Assembly (NCBI RefSeq): GCF_009906855.1
Contig: NZ_CP047650.1
Coordinates: 5,790,581-5,854,580, forward strand
DNA length: 64,000 bases
Source: Xylophilus rhododendri
GTDB taxonomy: Bacteria; Pseudomonadota; Gammaproteobacteria; Burkholderiales; Burkholderiaceae_C
Reading direction: 5' to 3'
In this document: piece by piece, positions 43,059-51,718 of the stretch
Numbering within the stretch: position 1 is the stretch's first letter
How the letters are laid out: the number at the start of each line of letters is the position of its first letter
The notes under the pieces: model-generated
The model's input: the letters and a program-made list of their open reading frames with translations, nothing else
The model's database searches: none
What the model was told of the DNA's origin: nothing
Program-made: the position numbers and the translations under genes

Positions 43059-43982
43059 ATGAGCCGGCCGGTCGTCAAGCAGGGCGCCGAGCGCCCGATC
43101 GCGATCTACGGCGCCATCGCCGCCAACGTGGCCATCGCCGTCACCAAGTTCATCGTGGCAGGCCTCACCGGCAGTTCGGCCATGCTCTCCGAAGGCATCC
43201 ATTCGGCGGTGGACACCTTCAACGGCCTCTTGCTGCTGCTGGGCCTGCGCCTGAGCAAGCGGCCGGCCAGCCAGGAACATCCCTTCGGCCATGGCAAGGA
43301 GCTGTACTTCTGGAGCCTGATCGTGGCGGTGCTGATCTTCGGGCTGGGCGGCGGTGCCTCGGTCTACGAGGGCATACAGCATGTGCGCCATCCGGTGGCG
43401 TTGAGCGATCCGACCTGGAACTACCTGGTGCTGGCCGCCGCGGCCCTGTTCGAGGGCACCAGCTTCGTGATCGCGCTGCGCGAGTTCCTGTCCGAGAAAC
43501 GCAGCGGCGTGCCCTTCTGGCGGGCGATCCGCAGCAGCAAGGATCCGTCCAACTACACGGTGATCGCCGAGGACGGCGCGGCCCTGGCGGGGCTGGCGCT
43601 GGCGGCCTGCGGCGTGTACTTCAGCCACAAGCTGCAGCGGCCCGAGCTGGACGGCGTGGCCTCCATCCTGATCGGCCTGCTGCTGGCGGCGGTGGCGGTG
43701 CTGCTGGTGCGCGAATCGCGCGGCCTGCTCATCGGCGAGGGCCTGCGGCCGGAGACCGCCGAGCGCATCCGCGCCATGGCCATGGGCCATCCGGGCGTGC
43801 GGCAGGCCGGCAAGGTGCTGTCGATGTACCTGGGGCCGGACGAGGTGCTGGTGACGCTGGACATCTCCTTCGACCCCGGCGCGCTGGCCAGCGACGCGGG
43901 CCTGACCATCGCCGCGCTGGAAGCCGAGGTGCGCCGGCAGTTCCCGGTGATACGGCGCCTGTTCATCGCGGGCGTGGACTGA
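43059..43982 (+). CDS. Cation diffusion facilitator family transporter
   Basis: Six-helix divalent-metal efflux protein (307 aa) of the CDF family. Helix 2 carries the metal site SEGIHSAVDTFNGLL (H and D); the following loop has EHPFGHGKELYFWSL. Helix 5 has the second half of the site (VIAEDGAALAGLALA), with the unusual ED pair instead of the classic HxxxD. The C-terminal cytosolic domain (ILIGLLLAAV... to MGHPGVRQAGKVLSMYLGPD) is the usual metal-sensing fold. Usual substrates are zinc, iron, manganese or cobalt. No ribosome site is strong. It is 128 nt after the GH19-type protein and not obviously linked to it. Confidence 0.92.
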   Translation: MSRPVVKQGAERPIAIYGAIAANVAIAVTKFIVAGLTGSSAMLSEGIHSAVDTFNGLLLLLGLRLSKRPASQEHPFGHGKELYFWSLIVAVLIFGLGGGASVYEGIQHVRHPVALSDPTWNYLVLAAAALFEGTSFVIALREFLSEKRSGVPFWRAIRSSKDPSNYTVIAEDGAALAGLALAACGVYFSHKLQRPELDGVASILIGLLLAAVAVLLVRESRGLLIGEGLRPETAERIRAMAMGHPGVRQAGKVLSMYLGPDEVLVTLDISFDPGALASDAGLTIAALEAEVRRQFPVIRRLFIAGVD

Positions 43983-44099
43983 AGCACGGCGCGAATCCCG
44001 AGCCTGCGATGAAACGCCGGCCGGCGCCATGGTGGAACGGGGTGGTGCGGCACCTGGCTTGCCTCCTGCAGCACAGGAAGCCGGTTGCGCAGAACGGCT

Positions 44100-45518
44100 C
44101 TACCGCATCCGGCGGGTCGAGTGCCCGTGCGCCGCGCCGGCGGCGCCGTCCGGCACGGCAAGCCGCGCCAGCGCCCCGACGCCGGCCGCATCGCCCAGCC
44201 CCCAGCAGGCGTCCAGCAGCTCGCGCGTGCGGCCGGCGCCCAGCACCGGGTCGGCCATGCCGGCGAACTTGGCCTCCAGCTGGGCATCGCTCAGCGGCCG
44301 CTGCAGCGAGCCGATGGCGTGCTCCACGAACACCTGCACCCGGCTGCCGTCGGCCAGCACGGCGGTGACGTCCGCCGAGGCCTCGTCGATGGCGTCATCC
44401 ACCGTGGCCACCACCTTGCGGCGCAGCGCGACCATGTCGGCGCGGTTGACGATGTCGTCGGCGTATTCGTCCTCGGTGGCCTGGCCGAAGATCAGCCCGG
44501 CGGCGCAGCCGTGGTAGACGCTGAACTTGCCCTGCAGGCCATCGGCCGGCTCCTTCTTGCCGGTGAGTTCCAGCACCAGCGAATGCACACGCAGCTCGAT
44601 GCGCTCGACCTGCTCCGGCCGCACGCCCCGGTCGCGCAGCTGCACGCAGGCGTCGATGCTGGGGTGGATGACGATGCCGCAGGCGAAGGGCTTGTAGCTG
44701 TTGAAGGAGATCTCGAAGCGCTGGCCCAGCTCGTCGGTGATTTCGTTCCAGGCGGTCTTGGTGCTGAGCACCTGGGCGAAGCCGCGCGGCGCCTCCAGCG
44801 CACGCGGGCTGGCGGTGAAGCCCTGCTGCGCCAGCAGGGCCGACATCAGCCCCGCCCGCGCCGCGCCGCCGGGGTGGAAGGGCTTGGTCATGGTGCCGAA
44901 CTGCTCGCGCAGGCCCACCGGCTGCGAGGCGGCGATGCCCAGCGCCATCTGGGTCCTGTCGGCGTCGAGGCCGAGCAGGCGGGCGCAGCCGGCCGCCGCG
45001 CCCAGCACGCCGGTGGTGCCGGTGATGTGCCAGCCGCGGTCGTAATGCTCGGGGTAGACGGTGTTGCCGACGCGGCAGGCCACGTCGATGCCCAGCACCA
45101 GGGCGTCGATCAGCTGGCGTCCGCTGGCGCCGGTGTGCTCGGCCAGCGCCAGCAGCGCCGAGGCGACCGGGCCGGCGGGATGGATGATGGTCTTGAGATG
45201 GGTGTCGTCGAAGTCGAAGGTGTGCGAGGTGATGCCGTTGACCAGCGCGGCGCTGGCGATGTCCACCTTCTCGCGCCGGCCGGCGACGGTGGCCTGCGGG
45301 GCGGGCTGCAGCACGGCGATGGCGGCCAGGGCGGCGTCGGCTGCCTCGTGGTGGGCGGCGCCCACCGCGCAGCCCAGCCAGTTCAGGAAGGTGCGGTGGG
45401 CCTCGTGGTCGACCGCGTCGCTCCAGCCCCGCGAGGGATGCTGGGCGACGAACTCGGCCAGGATGCGGGTGATGGGCGGGGCGTTGTGGTCGGCCTGGAC
45501 CTGGGTGTTGCGTGCCAT
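44100..45518 (-). CDS. MmgE/PrpD family protein
   Basis: Second MmgE/PrpD homologue in the window (472 aa), last gene of the CoA-transferase operon. It has HTFDFDDTHLKTIIHPAGPV (the DFDDTH active-site region), GWHITGTTGVLGAAAGCARL, FNSYKPFACGIVIHPSIDAC and GKFSVYHGCAAGLI. The DDTH-x5-HPAG variant is the branch nearest to IDS-epimerase/cis-aconitate decarboxylase-like proteins rather than classic PrpD. Start at 45518 (MARNTQVQADHNAPPITRIL) is typical. It is 55 nt after the Bug gene. Reaction is unknown; the family dehydrates, decarboxylates or isomerises carboxylic acids. Confidence 0.88.
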   Translation of the reverse strand: MARNTQVQADHNAPPITRILAEFVAQHPSRGWSDAVDHEAHRTFLNWLGCAVGAAHHEAADAALAAIAVLQPAPQATVAGRREKVDIASAALVNGITSHTFDFDDTHLKTIIHPAGPVASALLALAEHTGASGRQLIDALVLGIDVACRVGNTVYPEHYDRGWHITGTTGVLGAAAGCARLLGLDADRTQMALGIAASQPVGLREQFGTMTKPFHPGGAARAGLMSALLAQQGFTASPRALEAPRGFAQVLSTKTAWNEITDELGQRFEISFNSYKPFACGIVIHPSIDACVQLRDRGVRPEQVERIELRVHSLVLELTGKKEPADGLQGKFSVYHGCAAGLIFGQATEDEYADDIVNRADMVALRRKVVATVDDAIDEASADVTAVLADGSRVQVFVEHAIGSLQRPLSDAQLEAKFAGMADPVLGAGRTRELLDACWGLGDAAGVGALARLAVPDGAAGAAHGHSTRRMR

Positions 45519-45573
45519 GGGTGTGCGGTGGGTTGCGTCGGTTGGGGGATGAGGACAGGGGAGGGCGCGGCGC

Positions 45574-46545
45574 TCAGTCCAGCGAGATGTTCTGCGCCTT
45601 GGCCAGGGCGGTCCAGCGCTCCACGTCCTTCTGCAGGTAGCGGCCGAATTCCGCCGGGGACATGGGCATGGGTTCGAGCGCCTCGCCCGAGAGCTTCTCG
45701 CTCAGGTCGGGCGCCTTGAGCACGCGGTTGAGGGTGTCGTTGAGCCGGGCCACGATCTCGGCCGGCATGCCGGCGGGGCCGACGACGCCGTACCACTGCA
45801 CCGCGTCGAAGTTCTTCAGGCCCAGCTCGTCGAGGGTGGGCACGTCCTTGATCTGCGGCGCCCGCGTGTTGCCGGTGACGGCGAGCGCGCGCACCCGGCC
45901 GCTGCGGATGTGCGGCAGCGCCGCCGCCAGGCCGGGAAACACCGCCTGCGTCTGGCCGCCCATGGCGTCGGTCAGCGCCGGGGCCACGCCCCGGTAGGGC
46001 ACGTGGACCATGGGCGTGCCCAGCTGCATGGCCATGAGCTCCATGGTCAGGTGGGTGAGCGAGCCGGCGCCGGCCGAGCCGTAGCTGACCTGGCCCTGGT
46101 GGGCCTTGAGGTAGGCCACGAAGTCCTTGAAGTCCTTCACCGGCAGCTTGGGATCGACCACCAGCACATTGGGCGTGGCGCCGATCATGCCGACCGGGGT
46201 GAAGTCGCGCACCGGGTCGTAGGGCAGCTTGCGGGTGGCCGGGCTGGTGCCGTGGGTGGCGACGTAGCCCTGCATCAGGGTGTAGCCGTCGGGCGCGGCC
46301 TTGGCGGTGTTCTGGCAGGCGATCACGCCGCCGCCGCCGCCCTGGTTCTCCACCACGAAGGACTGGCCGATGGCCTTGCCCCAGCGCTCGGTGACGGTGC
46401 GGCCCACCAGGTCGCTGCCGCCGCCGGCCGCCACCGGCACGATGTAGCGGATGAGCCGGTCCGGATAGCCCTGGGCCCGTGCCGGGGCCCACCAGGCCCC
46501 TGGCGCCAGCATGGCTGCCGCCTGCAGTAGCGTGCGTCGCTGCAT
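45574..46545 (-). CDS. Bug family tripartite tricarboxylate transporter substrate-binding protein
   Basis: Bug/TctC receptor of 323 aa. ATG at 46545 with AAGGAGACA upstream gives a twin-arginine-like leader (MQRRTLLQAAAMLAPGAWWA, cleavage after ARA). Family segments: RLIRYIVPVAAGGGSDLVGR, SFVVENQGGGGGVIACQNTA, DGYTLMQGYVATHGTS and HVPYRGVAPALTDAMGGQTQ. A start further upstream would put the preceding gene's end inside this frame. It is the second of two Bug genes of the CoA-transferase operon; partners TctA and TctB are not present in the window. Confidence 0.92.
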   Translation of the reverse strand: MQRRTLLQAAAMLAPGAWWAPARAQGYPDRLIRYIVPVAAGGGSDLVGRTVTERWGKAIGQSFVVENQGGGGGVIACQNTAKAAPDGYTLMQGYVATHGTSPATRKLPYDPVRDFTPVGMIGATPNVLVVDPKLPVKDFKDFVAYLKAHQGQVSYGSAGAGSLTHLTMELMAMQLGTPMVHVPYRGVAPALTDAMGGQTQAVFPGLAAALPHIRSGRVRALAVTGNTRAPQIKDVPTLDELGLKNFDAVQWYGVVGPAGMPAEIVARLNDTLNRVLKAPDLSEKLSGEALEPMPMSPAEFGRYLQKDVERWTALAKAQNISLD

Positions 46546-46631
46546 GATGCTTGTCTCCTTCGGGTGATGGGGGCCGCGCCGTGCGGCCCCCGAAATCCGT
46601 TTCCCGCGCGCCCGTCCGGCGGGCGCGCGGC

Positions 46632-47606
46632 TCATTCGACCTTGACGTTGGCGCTGCGGACCAGCTTGCTCCAGAACTGCCCGTCCTCGACCAGGAAGCT
46701 CTCGAACGCCTGGGGCGACGCCGAGACCGACACCTCGGTGCCGTCGCGCGCCAGCGAGGCGCGCACCGCCGGCTGCTGCATGGCGGCGACGGTGGCCTCG
46801 TAGACCTTGTGCACGATGGGCGCGGGCGTTCCGGCCGGCAGGAACATGCCGTACCAGAACTCCAGGTTGTAGTCCGGCAGGCCGGCCTCGCGCATGCCGG
46901 GCAGGTTGGGCACCAGGGGCGAGCGTTCCCGGGTGCTCACCGCCAGCGCCCGGAGCTTGCCGCCGTTGGCCATGGGCAGCACCGAAGGCGAGGTGCCGAA
47001 GGTGAGCTGGGTGTCGCCCGCCATCACCGACTGGATGGCCAGGCTGCCGCCCTTGTAGGGGATGTGGGTCATCTCGACGCCGGTCACCATGCTGAACAGC
47101 GCCGCGCCCAGGTGCGGCGCCGAGCCATTGCCCGAGGTGGAGTAGTTGAGCCGGCCCGGCTCCTTGCGGGCGGCGGCCACCAGGTCCTGCACGCTCTGGA
47201 TGCCGGTGGCCGGGTTGACCGCCAGCACCAGCGGCGAGGTGGTGATCCTGGTGACGGGCAGCAGGTCCGAAGGCTTGTAGCTCAGGCGCGCGTTCAGCGC
47301 CGGGTTGACCGAGATGCTGCTGGGGCTGGCGATCAGCAGGGTGTAGCCGTCGGGCGCCGCCTTGGCGACGATGTCGGCGGCGATGCTGGAGCCGTTGCCG
47401 GGCTTGTTGTCGACCACCACCGGCTGGCCCAGGGCCTTGCCGAAGGCCTCGCCCATGGCGCGCGCCACATAGTCCGCCGCGCCGCCCGGCGCGAAGCCGA
47501 TGACGAGCCGGATCGGCTTGGCCGGATAGCCGCCGCCCGGCTGGGCAAAAGCGGCGGACGCCAGGGCGCAGAGGCCGGCGGCGAGGAGGAGCGGGCGACG
47601 TTTCAT
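46632..47606 (-). CDS. Bug family tripartite tricarboxylate transporter substrate-binding protein
   Basis: Bug/TctC receptor of 324 aa with a cleavable leader (MKRRPLLLAAGLCALASAAF, cut after AFA). Family marks: KPIRLVIGFAPGGAADYVAR, VVVDNKPGNGSSIAADIVAK, DGYTLLIASPSSISVNPALN, HIPYKGGSLAIQSVMAGDTQ and WYGMFLPAGTP. The start at 47606 is preferred to the upstream in-frame ATG at 47687, which is inside the MDR reductase gene. It lies 40 nt after that gene and before the second Bug gene, 86 nt apart. Confidence 0.92.
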   Translation of the reverse strand: MKRRPLLLAAGLCALASAAFAQPGGGYPAKPIRLVIGFAPGGAADYVARAMGEAFGKALGQPVVVDNKPGNGSSIAADIVAKAAPDGYTLLIASPSSISVNPALNARLSYKPSDLLPVTRITTSPLVLAVNPATGIQSVQDLVAAARKEPGRLNYSTSGNGSAPHLGAALFSMVTGVEMTHIPYKGGSLAIQSVMAGDTQLTFGTSPSVLPMANGGKLRALAVSTRERSPLVPNLPGMREAGLPDYNLEFWYGMFLPAGTPAPIVHKVYEATVAAMQQPAVRASLARDGTEVSVSASPQAFESFLVEDGQFWSKLVRSANVKVE

Positions 47607-47646
47607 GGCTTTGTCTCTTCTTTTTGCGGTATCGGGGTGCCGGCCC

Positions 47647-48633
47647 TCAGGCCGCGGCCGGCCAGCGCAGCACGATCTTTCCGGCATGCAGGCCGGCTTC
47701 CATGCGCGCCTTGGCCTCGGGCAGCGCGCCGAAGTCGAGCACCTCGTCGATCTGCGGCCGGATGCGGCCCTCGGCCAGCCAGGGCAGCACCTCGGCGACG
47801 AAACGCGGCACGGCGGCGGCCTTCTGCGCCTTGCTGCGCAGCTTGTTGGAGACGCCGAACAGCGTCAGCCGGCGGGCGTGCAGCAGTTCCAGGTCGAGGT
47901 CGGCATGCAGCACGCCGTCCACATAACCCACCGTGGCCAGCCGGGCCTGGAAGGCGGTGCAGCGCAGGTTCTCGGCGAAGACGCTGCCGCCCACGGCGTT
48001 GATGACCAGGTCGGCGCCGTGGCCCTGGGTGGCCTCCATCACGGCGGGTGCGAAATCCGCGGCGCGGGTGCACAGGCCCAGGTCCAGGCCCTGGGCCTTG
48101 AGCAGCCCGAGCTTGGCCTGCGAGCCCGAAGTGCCGATGACCCGCGCGCCCAGCGCCTTGGCCAGCTGCAGCGAAGCCACGCCCACGCCGGAGGACACGC
48201 CGTTGACCAGCACCCATTCGCCCGCCTGCAGGCGGCCCTGCAGCACCAGCATGTCGAAGGCCACCAGCCAGGTCAGCGGCACGCTGGCGGCTTCCTCCCA
48301 GCTCAGCGCGGGCGGCACGGCCATGGCCTCGGCCGCGTCGAGCAGCGCGAACTCGGCGAAGGCGCCCGAGCAGCGGCCCATGACCCGGTCGCCGAGCGCC
48401 AGGCCCTGCACGCCTTCGCCCAGGCCCGCCACCTCGCCGGCGCATTCGCCGCCGATCGCCTTCCAGCTGCCCTCGGCGCCGTGCAGGCCGTGGCCGGCGA
48501 CGAACTCGCCGCGGTTCAGCGAGGCGGCATGCACCCGCACCAGCACCTGCGAGGGGCCGGGCCGGGGCTGCGGCACGTCGCGCAGCTCCAGCGTGCTGTC
48601 CTGCCCCTTCATCTGCATCCAGTAGGACTTCAC
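47647..48633 (-). CDS. MDR/zinc-type quinone oxidoreductase family protein
   Basis: Medium-chain dehydrogenase/reductase of 328 aa of the NADPH:quinone oxidoreductase (QOR) group, without structural zinc ligands. Seen: LVRVHAASLNRGEFVAGHG, SWKAIGGECAGEVAGLGEGV, VLVNGVSSGVGVASLQLAKA (NADPH-binding GxxSGVG) and GHGADLVINAVGGS. It reduces quinones or enoyl-type compounds using NADPH. Start ATG 48633 (MKSYWMQMKGQDSTLELRDV) is typical. In the operon it follows the enoyl-CoA hydratase, 49 nt apart, so a role in processing a small unsaturated acid or CoA ester is plausible but unproven. Confidence 0.9.
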   Translation of the reverse strand: MKSYWMQMKGQDSTLELRDVPQPRPGPSQVLVRVHAASLNRGEFVAGHGLHGAEGSWKAIGGECAGEVAGLGEGVQGLALGDRVMGRCSGAFAEFALLDAAEAMAVPPALSWEEAASVPLTWLVAFDMLVLQGRLQAGEWVLVNGVSSGVGVASLQLAKALGARVIGTSGSQAKLGLLKAQGLDLGLCTRAADFAPAVMEATQGHGADLVINAVGGSVFAENLRCTAFQARLATVGYVDGVLHADLDLELLHARRLTLFGVSNKLRSKAQKAAAVPRFVAEVLPWLAEGRIRPQIDEVLDFGALPEAKARMEAGLHAGKIVLRWPAAA

Positions 48634-48682
48634 CTGTCGTCTCCTTTTTGTGTGGTGCCGCGCGGGCCGCCGGCCGCGCCGC

Positions 48683-49509
48683 CTAGCGGCCGGTGAAGAC
48701 CGGCTTGCGTTTTTCCATGAAGGCCTTGCGCCCCTCGGTGTAGTCGGCGCTGGCGAAGCAGCCGCGGATGAGCGAGCCGCACAGATCCATGTCCAGCTCC
48801 GTCGAGGGCTTGAGGATCTCGCGGGTGATGGCCTTGGCCGCCTGGATGGTCAGGGGGCGTTGTCGGCCATGGCCTGGGTGTATTCGGCCAGCAGCGCGTC
48901 CAGCGCCTCCGGCGCGCAGCTGCGGGTGACCAGGCCCAGGGCGCGCGCCTCCTCGCCGTCGATGCGGCGGGCGGTGAAGAACAGGTCCTTGGCGGCGCCC
49001 GGGCCGATCAGGTCGACCAGGTTCTTCATCGCCGAATAGCGGTAGCCCAGGCCCAGGCGCGCCGCCGGGATCGACAGCACCGCGTTGCTGGCGGCCAGGC
49101 GGATGTCGCAGCTGATGGCCACGTTCACCCCGCCGCCGATGCAGTAACCCTTGATCAGCGCCAGCGTGGGCTTGGCGAAGTCGTGGATGCTCATCAGCGA
49201 CTCCTCGGCCATCGCCTCGTAGCGTTTGACGGCCTCCTGGGCGGCGCGCATGTCCTCGAACTGCGAGATGTCCGCGCCGGAGACGAAGGCCTTGTCGCCC
49301 TCGCCGGAGAAGACCACCAGGCGCACCCGGTCGTCGTCCGCGGCCTGGCGCAGCAGCGGCGGCACGGCCTCCCACATGTCGACCGACAGCGCGTTGTGCC
49401 GCGCCGGGTTGTTGAAGCGGATGTGCAGGGTACTGCCATCGAGCCAGCTGCGCACGCGTTCGGTGCTCGACTGGTAGGGGGCAGAGGAGAGGGCGGTGGT
49501 CTGGTTCAT
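48683..49509 (-). pseudogene. Enoyl-CoA hydratase/isomerase family protein, frameshifted
   Basis: Crotonase-fold protein that would be 275 aa if repaired. From ATG at 49509 the frame has VVFSGEGDKAFVSGADISQF, LIKGYCIGGGVNVAISCDIR and AARLGLGYRYSAMKNLVDLI, the usual oxyanion-hole and active-site loops, then ends early at 48850 after MADNAP. The conserved C-terminus (LTIQAAKAITREILKPSTEL, then GRKAFMEKRKPVFTG) continues in another frame to 48683. Adding one C to the C-run (plus-strand G-run 48853-48857) restores the frame exactly: DNAP-LTIQAAK. It shares one base of its start with the CoA-transferase stop. Sequencing error or true loss cannot be told apart here. Confidence 0.87.
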
Positions 49510-50699
49510 CAATAGACTCCCTGGGCTTTCATTTGCGCCAGCGCTTCCTGCGCCAGGCCGAGTTCGCGCAGCACCTCCTCGGTGTGCTCCCCGCGCCGGG
49601 GCGCGGAGCGCGCGATGGTGCTGGGCGTGCGTTCGAGCTGCACCGGCTGGCCCACCATGCGCTGTGCGCCCAGGCGCGCGGACACCACGTCCTTGACCAT
49701 CCCCAGGTGCCGCACCTGGGGCTCTTCCAGCATCTCGCGCACATCGCTGATCAGGCCGCAGGCCACGCCGCCGTCGTTGAACTCGCGGATCCAGTGGGCG
49801 CGGTCCTGCAGGGCCAGGCGCTTCTCGATCTCGGAATTGAGCGTGTCGCGGTGGACCGACCGCGAGGGCTTGTCGCGGTAGCGCTCGTCGGTGATCCATT
49901 CGGGCGCGCCGAGGATGTTGCAGAAGCGCTCCCAGATCTTGGAGCCAAACACGGCGATGTTGAGGTAGCCGTCGCGCGCCTTGTAGACGCCGGTGGGGAT
50001 GCTGGTGGGATGGAAGTTGCCGGCCTGGCTGGCCACCTCGCCGTCGAGCAGGTAGCGCGAGGTCTGGAAATCCATCATGTAGACCATGGCCTCCAGCAGC
50101 GAGGTATGCACGAACTGGCCGCGCCCGGACTGCTCGCGCTCCAGCAGCGCCACCAGGATGCCCTGGGCCGCGAAGATGCCGGCGCACAGGTCGGCGATGG
50201 GGATGCCCACCCGCACCGGCCCCTGGCCCGGCAGGCCGGTGACCGACATCAGCCCGCCCATGCCCTGGGCGATCTGGTCGAAGCCCGGCCGCTGCGCCAG
50301 CGGGCCGGTCTGGCCGAAGCCCGAGATGCTGGCGTAGACCAGGCCGGGGTGGTCCGCCGCCAGGCTTTCGTAGTCGATGCCGAGGCGGAACTTCACGTCC
50401 GGCCGGAAGTTCTCCACCACCACGTCGGCCGTGGCTATCAGCTGCTTGAGCGTGGCGATGCCCTGCGCCTCCTTGAGGTTCAGGGTGATCGAGCGCTTGT
50501 TGCGGTGGGTGTACTGGTAGTCCGAGCCGTCCTGGCCGCCGAGGGTGTCGTCGCCCCGCATGTGCTCGGGCATCTGCACCTGGATCACGTCGGCGCCCCA
50601 GTCGGCGAGCTGGCGGCAGCAGGTGGGGCCGGCGCGCACCTGGGTGAGGTCGATCACCCGAAAGCGTTGAAGGGCGGAGGAAGCTGGTTGGTGTGACAC
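49509..50699 (-). CDS. CaiB/BaiF family CoA-transferase
   Basis: Family III CoA-transferase (396 aa). Marks are RVIDLTQVRAGPTCCRQLAD near the N-terminus (the usual small residue before RAGP is present), YTHRNKRSITLNLKEAQG, VVENFRPDVKFRLGIDYESL and HTSLLEAMVYMMDF. The catalytic Asp expected in such proteins lies in the GIPIADLCAGIF segment. It activates a carboxylic acid to its CoA ester at the expense of another CoA thioester. GTG at 50699 is the start, with no ATG nearby. It is the first gene of the catabolic operon, 111 nt downstream of the FCD-type GntR regulator's stop on the same strand. Confidence 0.92.
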   Translation of the reverse strand: MSHQPASSALQRFRVIDLTQVRAGPTCCRQLADWGADVIQVQMPEHMRGDDTLGGQDGSDYQYTHRNKRSITLNLKEAQGIATLKQLIATADVVVENFRPDVKFRLGIDYESLAADHPGLVYASISGFGQTGPLAQRPGFDQIAQGMGGLMSVTGLPGQGPVRVGIPIADLCAGIFAAQGILVALLEREQSGRGQFVHTSLLEAMVYMMDFQTSRYLLDGEVASQAGNFHPTSIPTGVYKARDGYLNIAVFGSKIWERFCNILGAPEWITDERYRDKPSRSVHRDTLNSEIEKRLALQDRAHWIREFNDGGVACGLISDVREMLEEPQVRHLGMVKDVVSARLGAQRMVGQPVQLERTPSTIARSAPRRGEHTEEVLRELGLAQEALAQMKAQGVY

Positions 50700-50756
50700 G
50701 CCGATGGCCCGGAGGGTGTGAAAACGATGGGGTCCATTGTTTTCAGCCTACGCCAA

Positions 50757-50808
50757 TGTGTCAACACTTCAATCGTTATTGACGACACATTATCGGGAAA
50801 GTCCCGAT
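50757..50808. promoter_or_regulatory. Candidate operator and hairpin between GntR gene and CoA-transferase operon
   Basis: TGTGTC (50757-50762) and GACACA (50784-50789) form an inverted repeat 33 nt across, with TCAA/TTGAC extensions, placed just before the CoA-transferase start on the minus strand. Next to it a perfect hairpin ATCGGGA-AAG-TCCCGAT (50792-50808) follows the regulator stop; without a T-tract it is only a weak terminator candidate. The first element is a plausible site for the adjacent FCD/GntR protein. Confidence 0.45.
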
Positions 50809-50810
50809 CT

Positions 50811-51515
50811 TCAGGGGCCGTCCTTGAGCGTCGCCAGCAGCCGCTGCCGGCCTTCGAGCACATGGCGTTCGGCCACCGCCCGCGCCTTGGCAGGCGAGCC
50901 TTCGGCGATGGCCTCGTAGAGCTGGCGGTGCTGCTGGTTGGACATGCGCATGTTGCCGGGCTCGTTGAAATAGCGGCGGCGGAACATGTGCAGTTCCTTG
51001 ACGAAATCGCCGTAGAGCTGTGCGGCCCGGTCGTTGCCCGACAGCTTGACGACCATCGCGTGGAACTGCAGGTTGATTTCGTAGTAGAGCGAGTTCTGCT
51101 CCAGCCGGGTAGCCTCGTTCATGGCCAGCAGCAGGGCTTCGAGCTCGCGTTTGTGGGCTTCGGTGGCGCGCTCGGCCGCGCGCTCGGCGGCATAACCGAA
51201 GACGGCCGCGCGCAGTTCGTAGACCTCCAGCATCTCGCGCACCGACATCTGCCGCACGAAGGCGCCGCGGTTGGGCACCGGTGTCACCAGGCCCCAGCCG
51301 GCCAGCACCCGCACGGCCTCGCGCACCGGGCCGCGGCTGGTGCCCATGCGGGTGGCCAGCTCGGCTTCGTTCAGGCGCTCGCCGGGGGCGAAGGCGCCTT
51401 CGTAGATCAGTTGCTTGAGCTGTTCGGCGATCTTCGGCGCGAGGTGGTGGTCCACGCTGCGCTTGGTGGTGCTGGTGGGGCGGGAGGGCAGGGCGGAGGG
51501 CTGTTCGTCGGGCAT
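50811..51515 (-). CDS. GntR family regulator with FCD domain
   Basis: Regulator of 234 aa. Winged helix: LAPKIAEQLKQLIYEGAFAP, GERLNEAELATRMGTSRGPV and REAVRVLAGWGLVTPVPNRG (FadR-type GntR signature). FCD effector domain from about residue 95: EMLEVYELRAAVFGYAAERA, NLQFHAMVVKLSGN and NQQHRQLYEAIAEGS, with the H residues that often bind a metal and carboxylate ligand. It is co-directional with and directly upstream of the CoA-transferase operon, separated by a 111-nt region with a palindrome, so it probably controls that operon in response to an acid. Confidence 0.92.
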   Translation of the reverse strand: MPDEQPSALPSRPTSTTKRSVDHHLAPKIAEQLKQLIYEGAFAPGERLNEAELATRMGTSRGPVREAVRVLAGWGLVTPVPNRGAFVRQMSVREMLEVYELRAAVFGYAAERAAERATEAHKRELEALLLAMNEATRLEQNSLYYEINLQFHAMVVKLSGNDRAAQLYGDFVKELHMFRRRYFNEPGNMRMSNQQHRQLYEAIAEGSPAKARAVAERHVLEGRQRLLATLKDGP

Positions 51516-51718
51516 GGCCGCATGCTAGCAAGTGCCCCGCGGCACCGAAGCGGCCGCCCATGCGGGAAAACCGTGATTCGCACCGGTTATCGCCCCTCTG
51601 TTCCTGACATCTTCTGCCGCCCGCGGTCCGTGCCTACAGTGCCCCCGCAGGAGCGCCGCCACGGCGTTCCGCGGCCCCGGCACAGACGGGCCGGGCTTTC
51701 CATTCAAAAGAGACAAAC

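Noticed and set aside
50792..50808. Perfect hairpin after the FCD regulator as a strong terminator
   Set aside because: No T-tract follows and it is inside the likely promoter region, so it was kept only as part of the regulatory entry.
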